From an uncultured Eubacteriales bacterium (GTDB lineage: Bacteria; Bacillota; Clostridia; Peptostreptococcales; Anaerovoracaceae): 19,348 bases of DNA. Below are positions 6,162 to 14,362 of this stretch, one piece after another (the first letter of the stretch is position 1; the number at the start of each line of letters is the position of its first letter). Position numbers and translations under genes: made by a program. Location: positions 1 through 19,348 of the forward strand of contig UQXL01000035.1 in NCBI GenBank assembly GCA_900545135.1, given 5' to 3'. The notes beneath the pieces were generated by a model. It saw only the letters and a list, made by a program, of their open reading frames with translations, was not told the origin of the DNA and searched no databases.

Positions 6162-7349
6162 ATGATAAGAAAAGCCGAAAGAAAAGATATAGATGAGATC
6201 GTCAGAATATACGACGCCATTCTGGAGCAAGAAGAAAGAGGTGAAATCATCGTTGGCTGGCAGAGAGGAATATATCCCACAGACTCTACAGCGCTGGAAT
6301 CGCTTGAAGCGGGGACTTTGTTCGTTCTGGAGGAAGACGGAAAAATCGCGGCGGCGGCAAAGATAGACAAGAATCAGGTCCCTGTGTATTATGACTGTCC
6401 ATGGGAAAAGGACGCTCCTGACAGCCAGATCATGGTTCTGCACACGCTGGTAGTAGACCCGGCGCAGTCAGGCAGAGGTCTGGGGAAAGCGTTCGTCGCG
6501 TTTTACGAGGATTACGCGCTGAAATCAGGCTGCCCGTATCTTAGGATGGATACCAACGAAAAGAACACAGCCGCCCGAAGCTTATACAAAAAATTAGGAT
6601 ACAGAGAAGCTGCAATTTTGCCGTGCGAGTTCAACGGAATCGCCGGAGTCAATCTTGTATGCCTCGAAAAGACAGTGGGGAAAAATTTTGTAATGTCATA
6701 CAGCTGCGGCAAAGACAGCACTCTGGCCCTTCACAAGATGATTTCACAGGGGAATACTCCGCTGGGCCTGCTGGTGATGATAAACGAAGAAAACGACAGG
6801 TCTTTCTTTCACGGAGCCAGTCCTAAGATGATGACGGATTATGAAAGAGCTTTGGGAATTCCCGTAAAGCGTGTTATTTCCGCCGGTAAAAGCTATCATC
6901 TTCGCATGGAAGAGGCGCTTGAATATTTTAAAGATAAAGGCGCTGAATTCGCTTGCTTCGGAGATATAGACATAGAGGGCAACAGGCGGTGGAGCGAGGA
7001 ACGCTGTGAAAACACCGGGCTTGAAGCCGTTTTCCCACTGTGGCATGCCGATAGGAAAGAAAACGTCAGAGAAATAATAGAGCTGGGATATAAATGCCTT
7101 ATAAAGTCGGTGAACAATACTTTGCTTCCCAAAACGCTGCTGGGCAGATTCATCGACGAAGAAACTCTGAATATCATGGAAAACTGCGGCATAGACGTAT
7201 GCGGAGAAAATGGGGAGTATCATACGCTGACTATAGACGGTCCGATTTTCAGAAAAGCGGTTCCTTTCAGCCGAGGAGAAATTCTGGATTTCGGAAATTA
7301 TTCAGTAATAGACGTGGATCAGGAGGCGCGTTCTGATGAAATGGACTAA
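6162..7349 (+). CDS. GNAT acetyltransferase fused to a DUF71/Dph6-like ATP pyrophosphatase
   Basis: A two-domain protein of 395 residues. Residues ~1-170 are a GNAT fold, with the acetyl-CoA loop at VVDPAQSGRGLGKAF (about 97-111) and the C-terminal TNEKNTAARSLYKKLGY. Residues ~174-395 are an adenine-nucleotide alpha-hydrolase domain: PP-loop SCGKDST (181-187, Cys replacing the usual first Gly), the DUF71 block GLLVMINEEN, and the signature CGENGEYHT near the end. Archaeal and eukaryotic Dph6 amidates diphthine; bacteria lack diphthamide, and comparative genomics has tied bacterial DUF71 proteins to B12 salvage, so diphthine-ammonia ligase should not be taken literally. I chose the ATG at 6162 (GAGG seven bases upstream; the GNAT begins MIRKAERKDI). 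In-frame starts at 6144 and TTG 6075 are possible but have poorer context. The 3' end overlaps addA by 14 bases. Confidence 0.82.
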   Translation: MIRKAERKDIDEIVRIYDAILEQEERGEIIVGWQRGIYPTDSTALESLEAGTLFVLEEDGKIAAAAKIDKNQVPVYYDCPWEKDAPDSQIMVLHTLVVDPAQSGRGLGKAFVAFYEDYALKSGCPYLRMDTNEKNTAARSLYKKLGYREAAILPCEFNGIAGVNLVCLEKTVGKNFVMSYSCGKDSTLALHKMISQGNTPLGLLVMINEENDRSFFHGASPKMMTDYERALGIPVKRVISAGKSYHLRMEEALEYFKDKGAEFACFGDIDIEGNRRWSEERCENTGLEAVFPLWHADRKENVREIIELGYKCLIKSVNNTLLPKTLLGRFIDEETLNIMENCGIDVCGENGEYHTLTIDGPIFRKAVPFSRGEILDFGNYSVIDVDQEARSDEMD

Positions 7350-10300
7350 AGAACAGCAGGAAGCCATAGAGCTGAGAAATAAAAATATCCTTGTATCGGC
7401 GGCCGCCGGTTCCGGCAAGACAGCCGTCCTTGTAGAGCGCATAAAACGCTTGATCATAGAAGAAAAATGTCCCGTGGACAGGATGTTAATAGTGACTTTC
7501 ACCAATGCCGCGGCGGCTGAGATGAAAGAAAAGATAAGAAAGAGCCTTTCACAGGCGCTGGAGGATGTTTCAGCGGGGGGCAGCGCATCGCAAGAGGGCA
7601 GCGCATCGCAAGGGGACGGAGCGTCGCAGGCGGACAGCATGTCGTCAGGGGACGGCGCAGAAAAGCAGGCCTTTCTCAAAAAGCAGCTGGATTTGCTGGG
7701 AACAGCCAACATAAGCACCTTTCACTCCTTTGCCCTCGATGTGATCAGGCGGTATTTCTATATCATCGACATAGAGCCGAATTTCAAGATATGCGACAGC
7801 ACGCAGGAAGCATTGCTCAAGGGCGAGGCGATGGACAAGCTGCTTGACGAGCTCTTTGAAGCAGGAGAGCCGGAGTTTTTCCACTTTTTGAAATGCTACA
7901 GCGGAGACAGAGACGAAAGCCGCTTTCGCAGTATAGTTTCAGGATGTTATGACACTATACGGAGCTTGCCTGAACCTTTTGCCTGGCTGAGGGAAAGCGT
8001 GGAGCAGCTGAAGGACGGACGCGGTTTTGATTCAGGCACGGCCGCAGGGCAGCTCTTTGAGGCGGCGGAAGAAAAGCTTCGCGTGGCCTTAAAGGCCATC
8101 GCAGCAAATAAAGATACTGCGGAAAACCTCAAGCTTCCTCTCCTGACTGAGCTGTGCCAAAAGGATGAAGAACAGCTGAGCATGCTGGAGGAAGCCGTTC
8201 AAAGCAGAGATTACGAAGCTTTCAGAGAAGCTGTGCGGGCTTTCAAATTGCCTGTGATGAGCAGCAAAATATTTGCATCTGCGGAAAACGCAGACGAAAT
8301 CAAAAAAGCGGCAGGGGACAACAGGGATTCTGCAAAGAAACAGATAAAATCACTGAAAGAAGTATATTTTTCCGGCAGCCTTGACGAGCTGAGGCATGAG
8401 ATGGCGCTGACTTACGATTCGGCCGCCTATCTGGAGAAGCTGCTCATAAGATACGACCAGATATACAAGAGCGAGAAAGCAAAGAAGAATGTGGCGGATT
8501 TCAGCGATATAGAGCATTATGCTTATGAAATCCTCAAGGACGGCGAAGCGGCGGAGTTTTACCGCAGCCGGTTCAGACATATTTTCATCGACGAATATCA
8601 GGACAGCAACGTCATACAGGAGGCTCTGATAGATTTAATCAAGCGGCCTGATAATTTATTCATGGTAGGCGACGTCAAGCAGAGCATATATAAATTCAGG
8701 CTGGCCGAGCCGGAAATCTTCCAGAAAAAATACAGAAGTTACCGTGACGGACTGATGGAGGCCTCTGTCAAAATAGATTTGAACAAGAATTTCCGCAGCA
8801 AGCGGCCCGTGATAGATTTCATAAACGGTCTGTGTTCGGCCGTGATGGAGGGCTATGACGAAGACGCCGCGCTTTATGCGGGAGACATGTATGCCGATGA
8901 GGCTTTCCACAGCCCGGAGCTTTATCTCGCCCAGGTTCCGTGGGACGAAGATTCTGAAATAGATGAAGAGCTCAAGAACATAATGAAAGCCGAAAAAGAG
9001 GCTCTCTGCGCGGCGAGGATCATCAGGGACAGCCTGAGAAAGCCTTTCTTCGACAGCAAGACAGGAGAAGAAAAGCTTCTCGAAAAACGCGATATAGTCA
9101 TATTGATGAGAGGCGTCAGAAATTACGGAGACGTATTCTATAAAGTTCTGGCGGACAATAATATACCAGCGTATATAGACGACAGCGACGGCTTCTTCAA
9201 CACCATAGAGATAGATTCTTTCCTTTCCGCGCTGTATATAATCGACAACCCAAAGCAGGATATACCGCTGCTCACATTGATGCGCTCGGAAATGCTGGGC
9301 TTCTCCATCGAAGAGATGGTCAGGATAAGGATAGAATTCAAGTCAGGCTCGTACTACGATGCTTTCGCAGACTATGCCCTGCGCGGCGGCGACGATGCTC
9401 TGAGACGCAAATGTGCCGGTGCGTTTGACAAGATTGCTTCATGGCGTCAGCTTAGCCATCTGCTGCCGCTGGACAAGCTTATATGGAAGCTGCTCCTCGA
9501 TACGGATTTTTATATATCCATGGGAGCGCTTCCTGCAGGAAGCCAGCGTCAGGCCAATTTGAGGGCTCTCACCGATAAAGCGCTGGCGTATCAAAGCTCA
9601 GGCGGCGGAAGTCTGTACGGCTTCATAAGATACGTGGAGGCCATAAAAGAAAACAAAGTGTCCATGGGACAGGTGAAGCTGCTGGGCGAAAAGGACGATC
9701 TGGTGCGCATCATGACCGTCCATAAGTCAAAGGGCCTGGAATTTCCCATGGTTCTTATGGCAGGCTTCTGCCGCAGGCTGACTTACAGCTCTGCCGGAAG
9801 AGCGCCGGTGATACACAAGGACCTGGGAATAGGCTTTCCTGTGGTCGACGCGGAAAATCGCTGGTACAGAGCCACCTTGCTGCAGAATATGATAAAAGAC
9901 AGGTTCAGGAAAGAAGAAGTTGAAGAGGAGAAGAGAATCCTCTATGTGGCGCTGACAAGAGCGAAAGACAGACTGATAATGCTGGGTATCTGCGGCGACG
10001 TTAAAAAAGAAATGGAGAAAGTATGCAGGGAAAGTCCTAAGGACAGCAGCTACTTTGCCATGACAGGAAAAGTTATATGCGCGGAGCTGGGTGCGGCGAA
10101 GATAATTGAGGACAGCTGGCTGCTGGGGATATCTAAAGGCCGCAGGCGCAGCACTGGCAAGATACTGGAGCTGATGGAGTCGGCTGAACATGAGCAGGGA
10201 GATATTTCCCCTGAAATAGAGAGAAAGCTGAGCTTCTCTTATCTGTATTCCGGGAATCTGAAAGTAAAATCCAAATATTCCGTAAGCGAGCTCAACAGCG

Positions 10301-10872
10301 GATATGCGCAGATGCCGGAAACTCTGAGAGAGCCTGTGTTCAATTCATTTGGCGATGAGTCGCGCGAAAATAAACCAGTTGCTGAATTTTCTGCCGTTGC
10401 CAGAGGAAATATATATCATTCCGTCCTGGAACATCTGGACGTGGCAAAAGCGCGTGCTGAGGGAGACTATTATCTTTCCGGGCTTATGGAAAGCCTCGTG
10501 TCGGATGAGATTCTCTTTCCTGAAGAAGCTGAAATCGTCGATCTCAAAAAGATATCGGATTTTGCCGCTTCAGAGCTGGGCGGACGCATAGCGGCCTCAC
10601 GTTCAGTTTACCGTGAACGGCCTTTCAACATGGTAACACAGCACGAAGGCAAGGATATAATTGTCCAGGGTATAATAGACTGCTATTTTGAGGAAGAAGA
10701 CCACTTGGTGCTTGTGGATTACAAGACGGGAAGAGCGGAAAACGCCGCGGAAAAATACAAAGTCCAGATAGATTTGTACAGACAGGCTCTCGAAAAAGCC
10801 GCAGGTAAAAAAGTCCGAGACGCATATCTGTATATGACGGATGCAGGGCGTATTATAAAGATGCAGCCGTAA
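7336..10872 (+). CDS. addA: AddA subunit of the AddAB helicase-nuclease
   Basis: A 1178-residue UvrD-family (SF1A) helicase with a C-terminal RecB-type nuclease, which with AddB processes double-strand breaks for RecA-dependent repair. The N-terminus WTKEQQEAI carries the Q motif; Walker A is SAAAGSGKT (about residues 21-29), motif Ia is VTFTNAAAAEM, Walker B is DEYQD (419-423), and motif VI is YVALTRAKDR (870-879). The nuclease motif is VDYKTGR with Asp1128 and Lys1130, preceded by ARGNIYHSVLEHLD. All key residues are present. A low-complexity tandem insertion (residues 82-105) sits between motifs Ia and Ib. The gene begins inside the GNAT-DUF71 gene (14-base overlap), with GGATCAGGAGG just upstream. 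In most Firmicutes addB directly precedes addA; here it does not, so the partner must be elsewhere or absent. Confidence 0.95.
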   Translation: MKWTKEQQEAIELRNKNILVSAAAGSGKTAVLVERIKRLIIEEKCPVDRMLIVTFTNAAAAEMKEKIRKSLSQALEDVSAGGSASQEGSASQGDGASQADSMSSGDGAEKQAFLKKQLDLLGTANISTFHSFALDVIRRYFYIIDIEPNFKICDSTQEALLKGEAMDKLLDELFEAGEPEFFHFLKCYSGDRDESRFRSIVSGCYDTIRSLPEPFAWLRESVEQLKDGRGFDSGTAAGQLFEAAEEKLRVALKAIAANKDTAENLKLPLLTELCQKDEEQLSMLEEAVQSRDYEAFREAVRAFKLPVMSSKIFASAENADEIKKAAGDNRDSAKKQIKSLKEVYFSGSLDELRHEMALTYDSAAYLEKLLIRYDQIYKSEKAKKNVADFSDIEHYAYEILKDGEAAEFYRSRFRHIFIDEYQDSNVIQEALIDLIKRPDNLFMVGDVKQSIYKFRLAEPEIFQKKYRSYRDGLMEASVKIDLNKNFRSKRPVIDFINGLCSAVMEGYDEDAALYAGDMYADEAFHSPELYLAQVPWDEDSEIDEELKNIMKAEKEALCAARIIRDSLRKPFFDSKTGEEKLLEKRDIVILMRGVRNYGDVFYKVLADNNIPAYIDDSDGFFNTIEIDSFLSALYIIDNPKQDIPLLTLMRSEMLGFSIEEMVRIRIEFKSGSYYDAFADYALRGGDDALRRKCAGAFDKIASWRQLSHLLPLDKLIWKLLLDTDFYISMGALPAGSQRQANLRALTDKALAYQSSGGGSLYGFIRYVEAIKENKVSMGQVKLLGEKDDLVRIMTVHKSKGLEFPMVLMAGFCRRLTYSSAGRAPVIHKDLGIGFPVVDAENRWYRATLLQNMIKDRFRKEEVEEEKRILYVALTRAKDRLIMLGICGDVKKEMEKVCRESPKDSSYFAMTGKVICAELGAAKIIEDSWLLGISKGRRRSTGKILELMESAEHEQGDISPEIERKLSFSYLYSGNLKVKSKYSVSELNSGYAQMPETLREPVFNSFGDESRENKPVAEFSAVARGNIYHSVLEHLDVAKARAEGDYYLSGLMESLVSDEILFPEEAEIVDLKKISDFAASELGGRIAASRSVYRERPFNMVTQHEGKDIIVQGIIDCYFEEEDHLVLVDYKTGRAENAAEKYKVQIDLYRQALEKAAGKKVRDAYLYMTDAGRIIKMQP
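7579..7650 (+). repeat. Four 18-bp in-frame tandem repeats inside addA
   Basis: Units start at 7579, 7597, 7615 and 7633. They encode GSASQE, GSASQG, DGASQA and DSMSSG, followed by DGAE. The first two copies differ by one base in 18; the later two are degenerate. The tract lengthens the linker between helicase motifs Ia and Ib without disturbing the frame. Confidence 0.85.
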
Positions 10873-10905
10873 TAAAAGCCGCATGATAAAAAGGCAAAAA
10901 TAAAA

Positions 10906-10969
10906 AGCCGCCTCCGGTTCTCAAGCGAATTCCTTTTGCGGGGAAAGCTTATCCGGGGCGGCTCTTTTT
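10906..10969. terminator. Bidirectional rho-independent terminator between addA and gdhA
   Basis: AGCCGCCTCCGG (10906-10917) pairs with CCGGGGCGGCT (10953-10963) with one bulged base, followed by CTTTTT on the + strand. On the - strand the same stem is followed by a T-rich tract (the A-run at 10902-10906 read in reverse). It lies between the convergent addA and gdhA stops and can serve both. Confidence 0.8.
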
Positions 10970-11068
10970 AGTTATATGTCGTTGTATTAAGATGTCTTAG
11001 ATGTACTAAATTATCTGTCGCTTAAAATGCTCGGATTAAGTTTGAATCAAACGAGCATAAAGCAAGTA

Positions 11069-12412
11069 TTAAACGAGGCCCTGTGCCATCATGGCCTGAG
11101 CAACCTTTTCAAAGCCTGCGATGTTGGCTCCTGCTACCAGATTGTAACCGAGACCGTATCTCTCGCTTGCTTCTGCAGAATTCTTGTGAATGTTGACCAT
11201 GATAGTTTCCAGCTGCTGGTATACCTGTTCAGGTGAGAATACGGTGTGTCCCGCGTTCTGGCCCATTTCGATGCAGGAGCATGCTACGCCGCCTGCATTG
11301 GCAGCTTTTGAAGGTCCTACTACTACTCCGTTGTCCATCAGATACTTGAGGGCTTCGTTGGTGGTAGGCATGTTGGAACCTTCGCAGAGGTATTTGCAGC
11401 CGTTTGCCACCATGGTTTCTGCATCTTCGAGGTGGATTTCGTTCTGAGTAGCGCAAGGAATGTAGAGGTCAGCTTTAACTTCCCAAGGCTTCTTGCCTGC
11501 AAAGAATTTGGCGTTAGGATACTTTTCTGCGTAAGGAGCGCAGATATTTTTGCCGGAGCCTCTGAGCTCGAGCAGATAGTCGACTTTTTCGCCGGAGATT
11601 CCGTCTTCGTCGAGTATGTATCCGTCAGGACCGGAAATGGTTATTACCTTGGCTCCCAGCTCGTTCAGCTTGACGGCTGTTCCCCAGGTTACGTTTCCGA
11701 AGCCTGAAATAGCGACTTTCTTGCCTTTCAGCTCTTCTCCGCAGTGTTTCAGCATTTCTCTGGCGAAGAATACTATTCCGTAGCCTGTGGCTTCTGTTCT
11801 TCCTGCAAGGCCGCCGAAGCTCAGACCTTTTCCTGTCAGAACGCCTTCATATCTATTTACGATCCTCTTATATTGGCCGAAGAGATAACCTATTTCTCTT
11901 GCGCCTACACCCAAGTCGCCGGCAGGAACGTCGGTGGAAGGTCCGATATGTCTGCAGAGCTCAGTCATGAATGCCTGACAGAATCTCATAACTTCTGCGT
12001 CGGATTTTCCCGTAGGGTCGAAGTCAGCTCCGCCCTTGCCTCCGCCGATAGGCAGACCTGTTAAGCTATTTTTGAAAATCTGCTCAAAACCGAGGAACTT
12101 AATAATTCCCGGATATACGTTAGGAGCAAATCTCAGACCTCCCTTGTAAGGTCCTATGGCGCTGTTGAATTCGTATCTGTATCCTCTGTTAACTTGAACT
12201 TTGCCATTGTCGTCAACCCAAACTACTCTGAAGCTTATGCCTCTTTCCGGCTCGATAAGTCTTTCGATCAGGCCGCTTTCGACATATTCAGGATGAGCCT
12301 CCAAAACAGGCTCGATGGAATTTAAAACTTCTTCTACAGTTTGATGAAACTCAGGCTCTCCAGGGTTTCTTTTCTTTGCAATCTCAATGTACTGCTCAAC
12401 AATCTTACCCAT
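11069..12412 (-). CDS. gdhA: Hexameric class I glutamate dehydrogenase
   Basis: A 447-residue enzyme for reversible oxidative deamination of glutamate to 2-oxoglutarate and ammonia. Substrate-side landmarks are GPYKGGLRF (residues 88-95), the catalytic-lysine loop PIGGGKGGADFDP (Lys126), and PAGDLGVGAREIGY (catalytic Asp166). The Rossmann domain has GFGNVTWG (GxGxxxG type). The length matches the ~450-residue small-subunit GDHs; the sequence style is close to the Clostridium symbiosum enzyme, which uses NAD. Coenzyme preference (NAD or NADP) cannot be settled by eye. The start has a strong AGAGGAGA ribosome binding site on the - strand. It is transcribed alone, from a well-formed promoter at 12477-12505, and ends at the shared terminator with addA. 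Confidence 0.96.
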   Translation of the reverse strand: MGKIVEQYIEIAKKRNPGEPEFHQTVEEVLNSIEPVLEAHPEYVESGLIERLIEPERGISFRVVWVDDNGKVQVNRGYRYEFNSAIGPYKGGLRFAPNVYPGIIKFLGFEQIFKNSLTGLPIGGGKGGADFDPTGKSDAEVMRFCQAFMTELCRHIGPSTDVPAGDLGVGAREIGYLFGQYKRIVNRYEGVLTGKGLSFGGLAGRTEATGYGIVFFAREMLKHCGEELKGKKVAISGFGNVTWGTAVKLNELGAKVITISGPDGYILDEDGISGEKVDYLLELRGSGKNICAPYAEKYPNAKFFAGKKPWEVKADLYIPCATQNEIHLEDAETMVANGCKYLCEGSNMPTTNEALKYLMDNGVVVGPSKAANAGGVACSCIEMGQNAGHTVFSPEQVYQQLETIMVNIHKNSAEASERYGLGYNLVAGANIAGFEKVAQAMMAQGLV

Positions 12413-12476
12413 AATAAATCTCCTCTTTTCTCCAATAGATAATGGTGATTTTAGTAAAAAATCTTTGTCTATCTAA

Positions 12477-12505
12477 AATTTAACACTTTAAATTTCCCTT
12501 GTCAA
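12477..12505 (-). promoter_or_regulatory. Sigma-A-type promoter of gdhA
   Basis: On the - strand a perfect -35 TTGACA (complement of 12500-12505) is separated by exactly 17 bases from TAAATT (complement of 12477-12482), a 4/6 match to TATAAT. The start codon is about 65 bases downstream, leaving a leader of roughly 55-60 nt. Confidence 0.65.
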
Positions 12506-12632
12506 CATAGTTGCGTATACAATATATTAAATATTTTTTGCACTTTTCCGCCGACTTTCCATGAAACCTTGAACTTCCTTATGAACTGCGCTCTGAAGCA
12601 CATTTTTAAAGAGCATTATACAAACTATTGTC

Positions 12633-12662
12633 TTGCAAAATTGAGCTTTAATGGGATATAAT
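12633..12662 (+). promoter_or_regulatory. Promoter of the mgtE transcript
   Basis: TTGCAA (12633-12638, 4/6) and a perfect TATAAT (12657-12662) lie 18 bases apart. Transcription would start near 12669, giving about 200 bases of leader before mgtE. The stretch 12506-12632 between this and the gdhA promoter shows nothing I can name. Confidence 0.6.
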
Positions 12663-12708
12663 ATAAAAATACAGGAGAAGATTGACCTTTATGGAAGGAG
12701 TAAAGCTT

Positions 12709-12807
12709 ATGGACAGTGTTCCTGACGGGAAAAATAAAATTATGATAAAAAATACGCCGGCTTTGCTCTGGATGAAGCAGCAAAAAGGCAGAAGAGAGAA
12801 GGATTAA
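12709..12807 (+). CDS. Possible 32-residue small ORF in the mgtE leader
   Basis: Downstream of the mgtE promoter an ATG at 12709 has AAGGAG (12695-12700) at an 8-base spacing, a near-ideal ribosome binding site. The peptide (MDSVPDGKNKIMIKN...) is 32 residues, with a hydrophobic centre (PALLWM) and a strongly basic end (KQQKGRREKD). An in-frame ATG at 12691 would give 38 residues. The stop is 63 bases before mgtE. It resembles no family I know. It could be a regulatory leader peptide for the Mg2+ transporter, a small membrane-associated protein, or chance. It is too short for codon statistics. Confidence 0.4.
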   Translation: MDSVPDGKNKIMIKNTPALLWMKQQKGRREKD

Positions 12808-12870
12808 CGCCGAGATTCGTCTTTTCTTCCGCGAGAGCTTGAGACGGCTGAAAGAAAAGGAGGAAGAAGA

Positions 12871-14274
12871 ATGGATCCATTGGTTAAAATGCAGCCTGAT
12901 CTGGCTTTTGACGAATCCCTTGAAAAGATTTTCAAGTTCATTTCTGAAAAAAAATATTTTAAAGCAAGAGATGAACTTCTGAAATATAACGAAGCCGACA
13001 TCGCCGAGATGTTTGAAGAAATGCTCGACGATAGAGATATCCTTGAATCGACCATCGTCATATACAGACTGCTGCCGAAAGATGTTTCAGTAGAGGTGTT
13101 TTCGTACCTTCCGTCTGACGACCAGCTCAAAATAGTCGAAGGAATTACCGACGCTGAGCTGAGCTATATAGTAGAGCAGCTGGATTTCGACGATAAGATA
13201 GATATTCTGGAGGAACTGCCCGCCAATCTGGTGGACATGATCCTCGAAAAGACGCCAAAGGATGAGAGGCGCCTGATAAATACATTTCTCAATTATCCGG
13301 ACACATGCGCCGGAAGCCTGATGACGCCTGATTATATCAGTCTGCAAAAGGACATGACCGTGGAGGAAGCCCTGGCCCATATAAAAGAAGTGGGAATGGA
13401 CGCGGAGACCGTATACACATGTTATGTCAAGGATGGAGGCAGAAAGCTGGCAGGAATAGTTTCCCTGAGCACGCTGGTGATTTCCGACAGCCAGGCAAAG
13501 ATAAATGATCTGATGCACACCGACTACGTCTGGGTCAACGTTTATGACGACCAGGAGGACGTTTCGGAAATGTTTAAAAAATACGGTTTTATAGCCATGC
13601 CCGTAGTCGACAAAGAACACAGGCTGGTGGGAATAATAACTGTAGACGATATCCTGGACGTAATAGAGTCGGAAACCACCGAGGATATAGAGCTGATGGC
13701 AGGTATCCTGGACTTTGAACAGTCCGATAAGGAATATCTGGATAAAAGCGTTTTTCAGCATGTCAAGGCCAGACTTCCTTGGCTGATGATACTGATGGTA
13801 TCCTTGATGATAACCGGAGCTATAATAAGCTATTTTGAAGACATGCTTTCACAGGTGATTTCCCTCGTTGCATATATGCCGCTTCTGATGGGAACCGGCG
13901 GAAACACGGGAACTCAGGCCTCGACGCTGATAGTAAGAGGTCTGGCGCTCGATGAAGTGGACTTTGACGACGCACTGAAAGTACTCTGGAAGGAACTGAG
14001 AATAAGCCTTTGCATAGGGCTGATTTTAAGCGTGCTGAATTTCACGAAAATCATGCTCATAGACGGTGAAGCATGGAACATCGCGCTGACTGTGTGCATC
14101 TCCATGATTCTTATCGTCGCCTTTGCCAAGTGCCTGGGCGGCATGGTTCCTATGCTGGCCAAAAAGATAGGTGCGGATCCGGCTCTCATGGCCAACCCTG
14201 TTATAAGCTCGCTCACAGATACAGTTTCCGTCTTGATTTATTTCCTGATGGCGACACTTATTTTGGGGCTGTGA
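12871..14274 (+). CDS. mgtE: MgtE-family magnesium transporter
   Basis: A 467-residue protein of normal MgtE size that forms a homodimeric Mg2+ channel in the inner membrane, gated by cytosolic Mg2+. The cytosolic N domain (superhelical, acidic) covers about residues 1-145; two CBS domains follow (starting near LMTPDYISLQKDMTVEEA at 150 and INDLMHTDYVWVNV at 211). The membrane part begins near residue 302 and has about five helices. It contains YMPLLMGTGGNTGTQ (335-349), the conserved pore-proximal motif, and the last-helix block ANPVISSLTDTVSVLIYF, whose Asp corresponds to the selectivity aspartate of the family. The start has AAAAGGAGG seven bases upstream. Its promoter and a possible leader peptide lie at 12633-12807, and a terminator follows immediately. 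No M-box riboswitch is recognisable. Confidence 0.95.
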   Translation: MDPLVKMQPDLAFDESLEKIFKFISEKKYFKARDELLKYNEADIAEMFEEMLDDRDILESTIVIYRLLPKDVSVEVFSYLPSDDQLKIVEGITDAELSYIVEQLDFDDKIDILEELPANLVDMILEKTPKDERRLINTFLNYPDTCAGSLMTPDYISLQKDMTVEEALAHIKEVGMDAETVYTCYVKDGGRKLAGIVSLSTLVISDSQAKINDLMHTDYVWVNVYDDQEDVSEMFKKYGFIAMPVVDKEHRLVGIITVDDILDVIESETTEDIELMAGILDFEQSDKEYLDKSVFQHVKARLPWLMILMVSLMITGAIISYFEDMLSQVISLVAYMPLLMGTGGNTGTQASTLIVRGLALDEVDFDDALKVLWKELRISLCIGLILSVLNFTKIMLIDGEAWNIALTVCISMILIVAFAKCLGGMVPMLAKKIGADPALMANPVISSLTDTVSVLIYFLMATLILGL

Positions 14275-14281
14275 TTTTGAT

Positions 14282-14308
14282 AGAAGCGGAATTTATCCGC
14301 TTCTTTTT
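14282..14308 (+). terminator. Rho-independent terminator of mgtE
   Basis: AGAAGCGGA (14282-14290) pairs perfectly with TCCGCTTCT (14296-14304) around a 5-base loop, and the stem runs directly into a T-run (14304-14308). It begins seven bases after the mgtE stop. Confidence 0.9.
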
Positions 14309-14362
14309 ATGAATTTTGTTTGGTCATTGATATATCTGAAAAAAGTACATCGGAGAAATTTT

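Noticed and set aside
12663..12870. M-box (ykoK) magnesium riboswitch before mgtE
   Set aside because: I could not find the conserved M-box segments by eye; the leader is instead occupied by a small ORF. A covariance-model search would settle it.
14309..14362. Upstream start for nnrD at 14309
   Set aside because: The ATG lies directly in the mgtE terminator T-run without a ribosome binding site.
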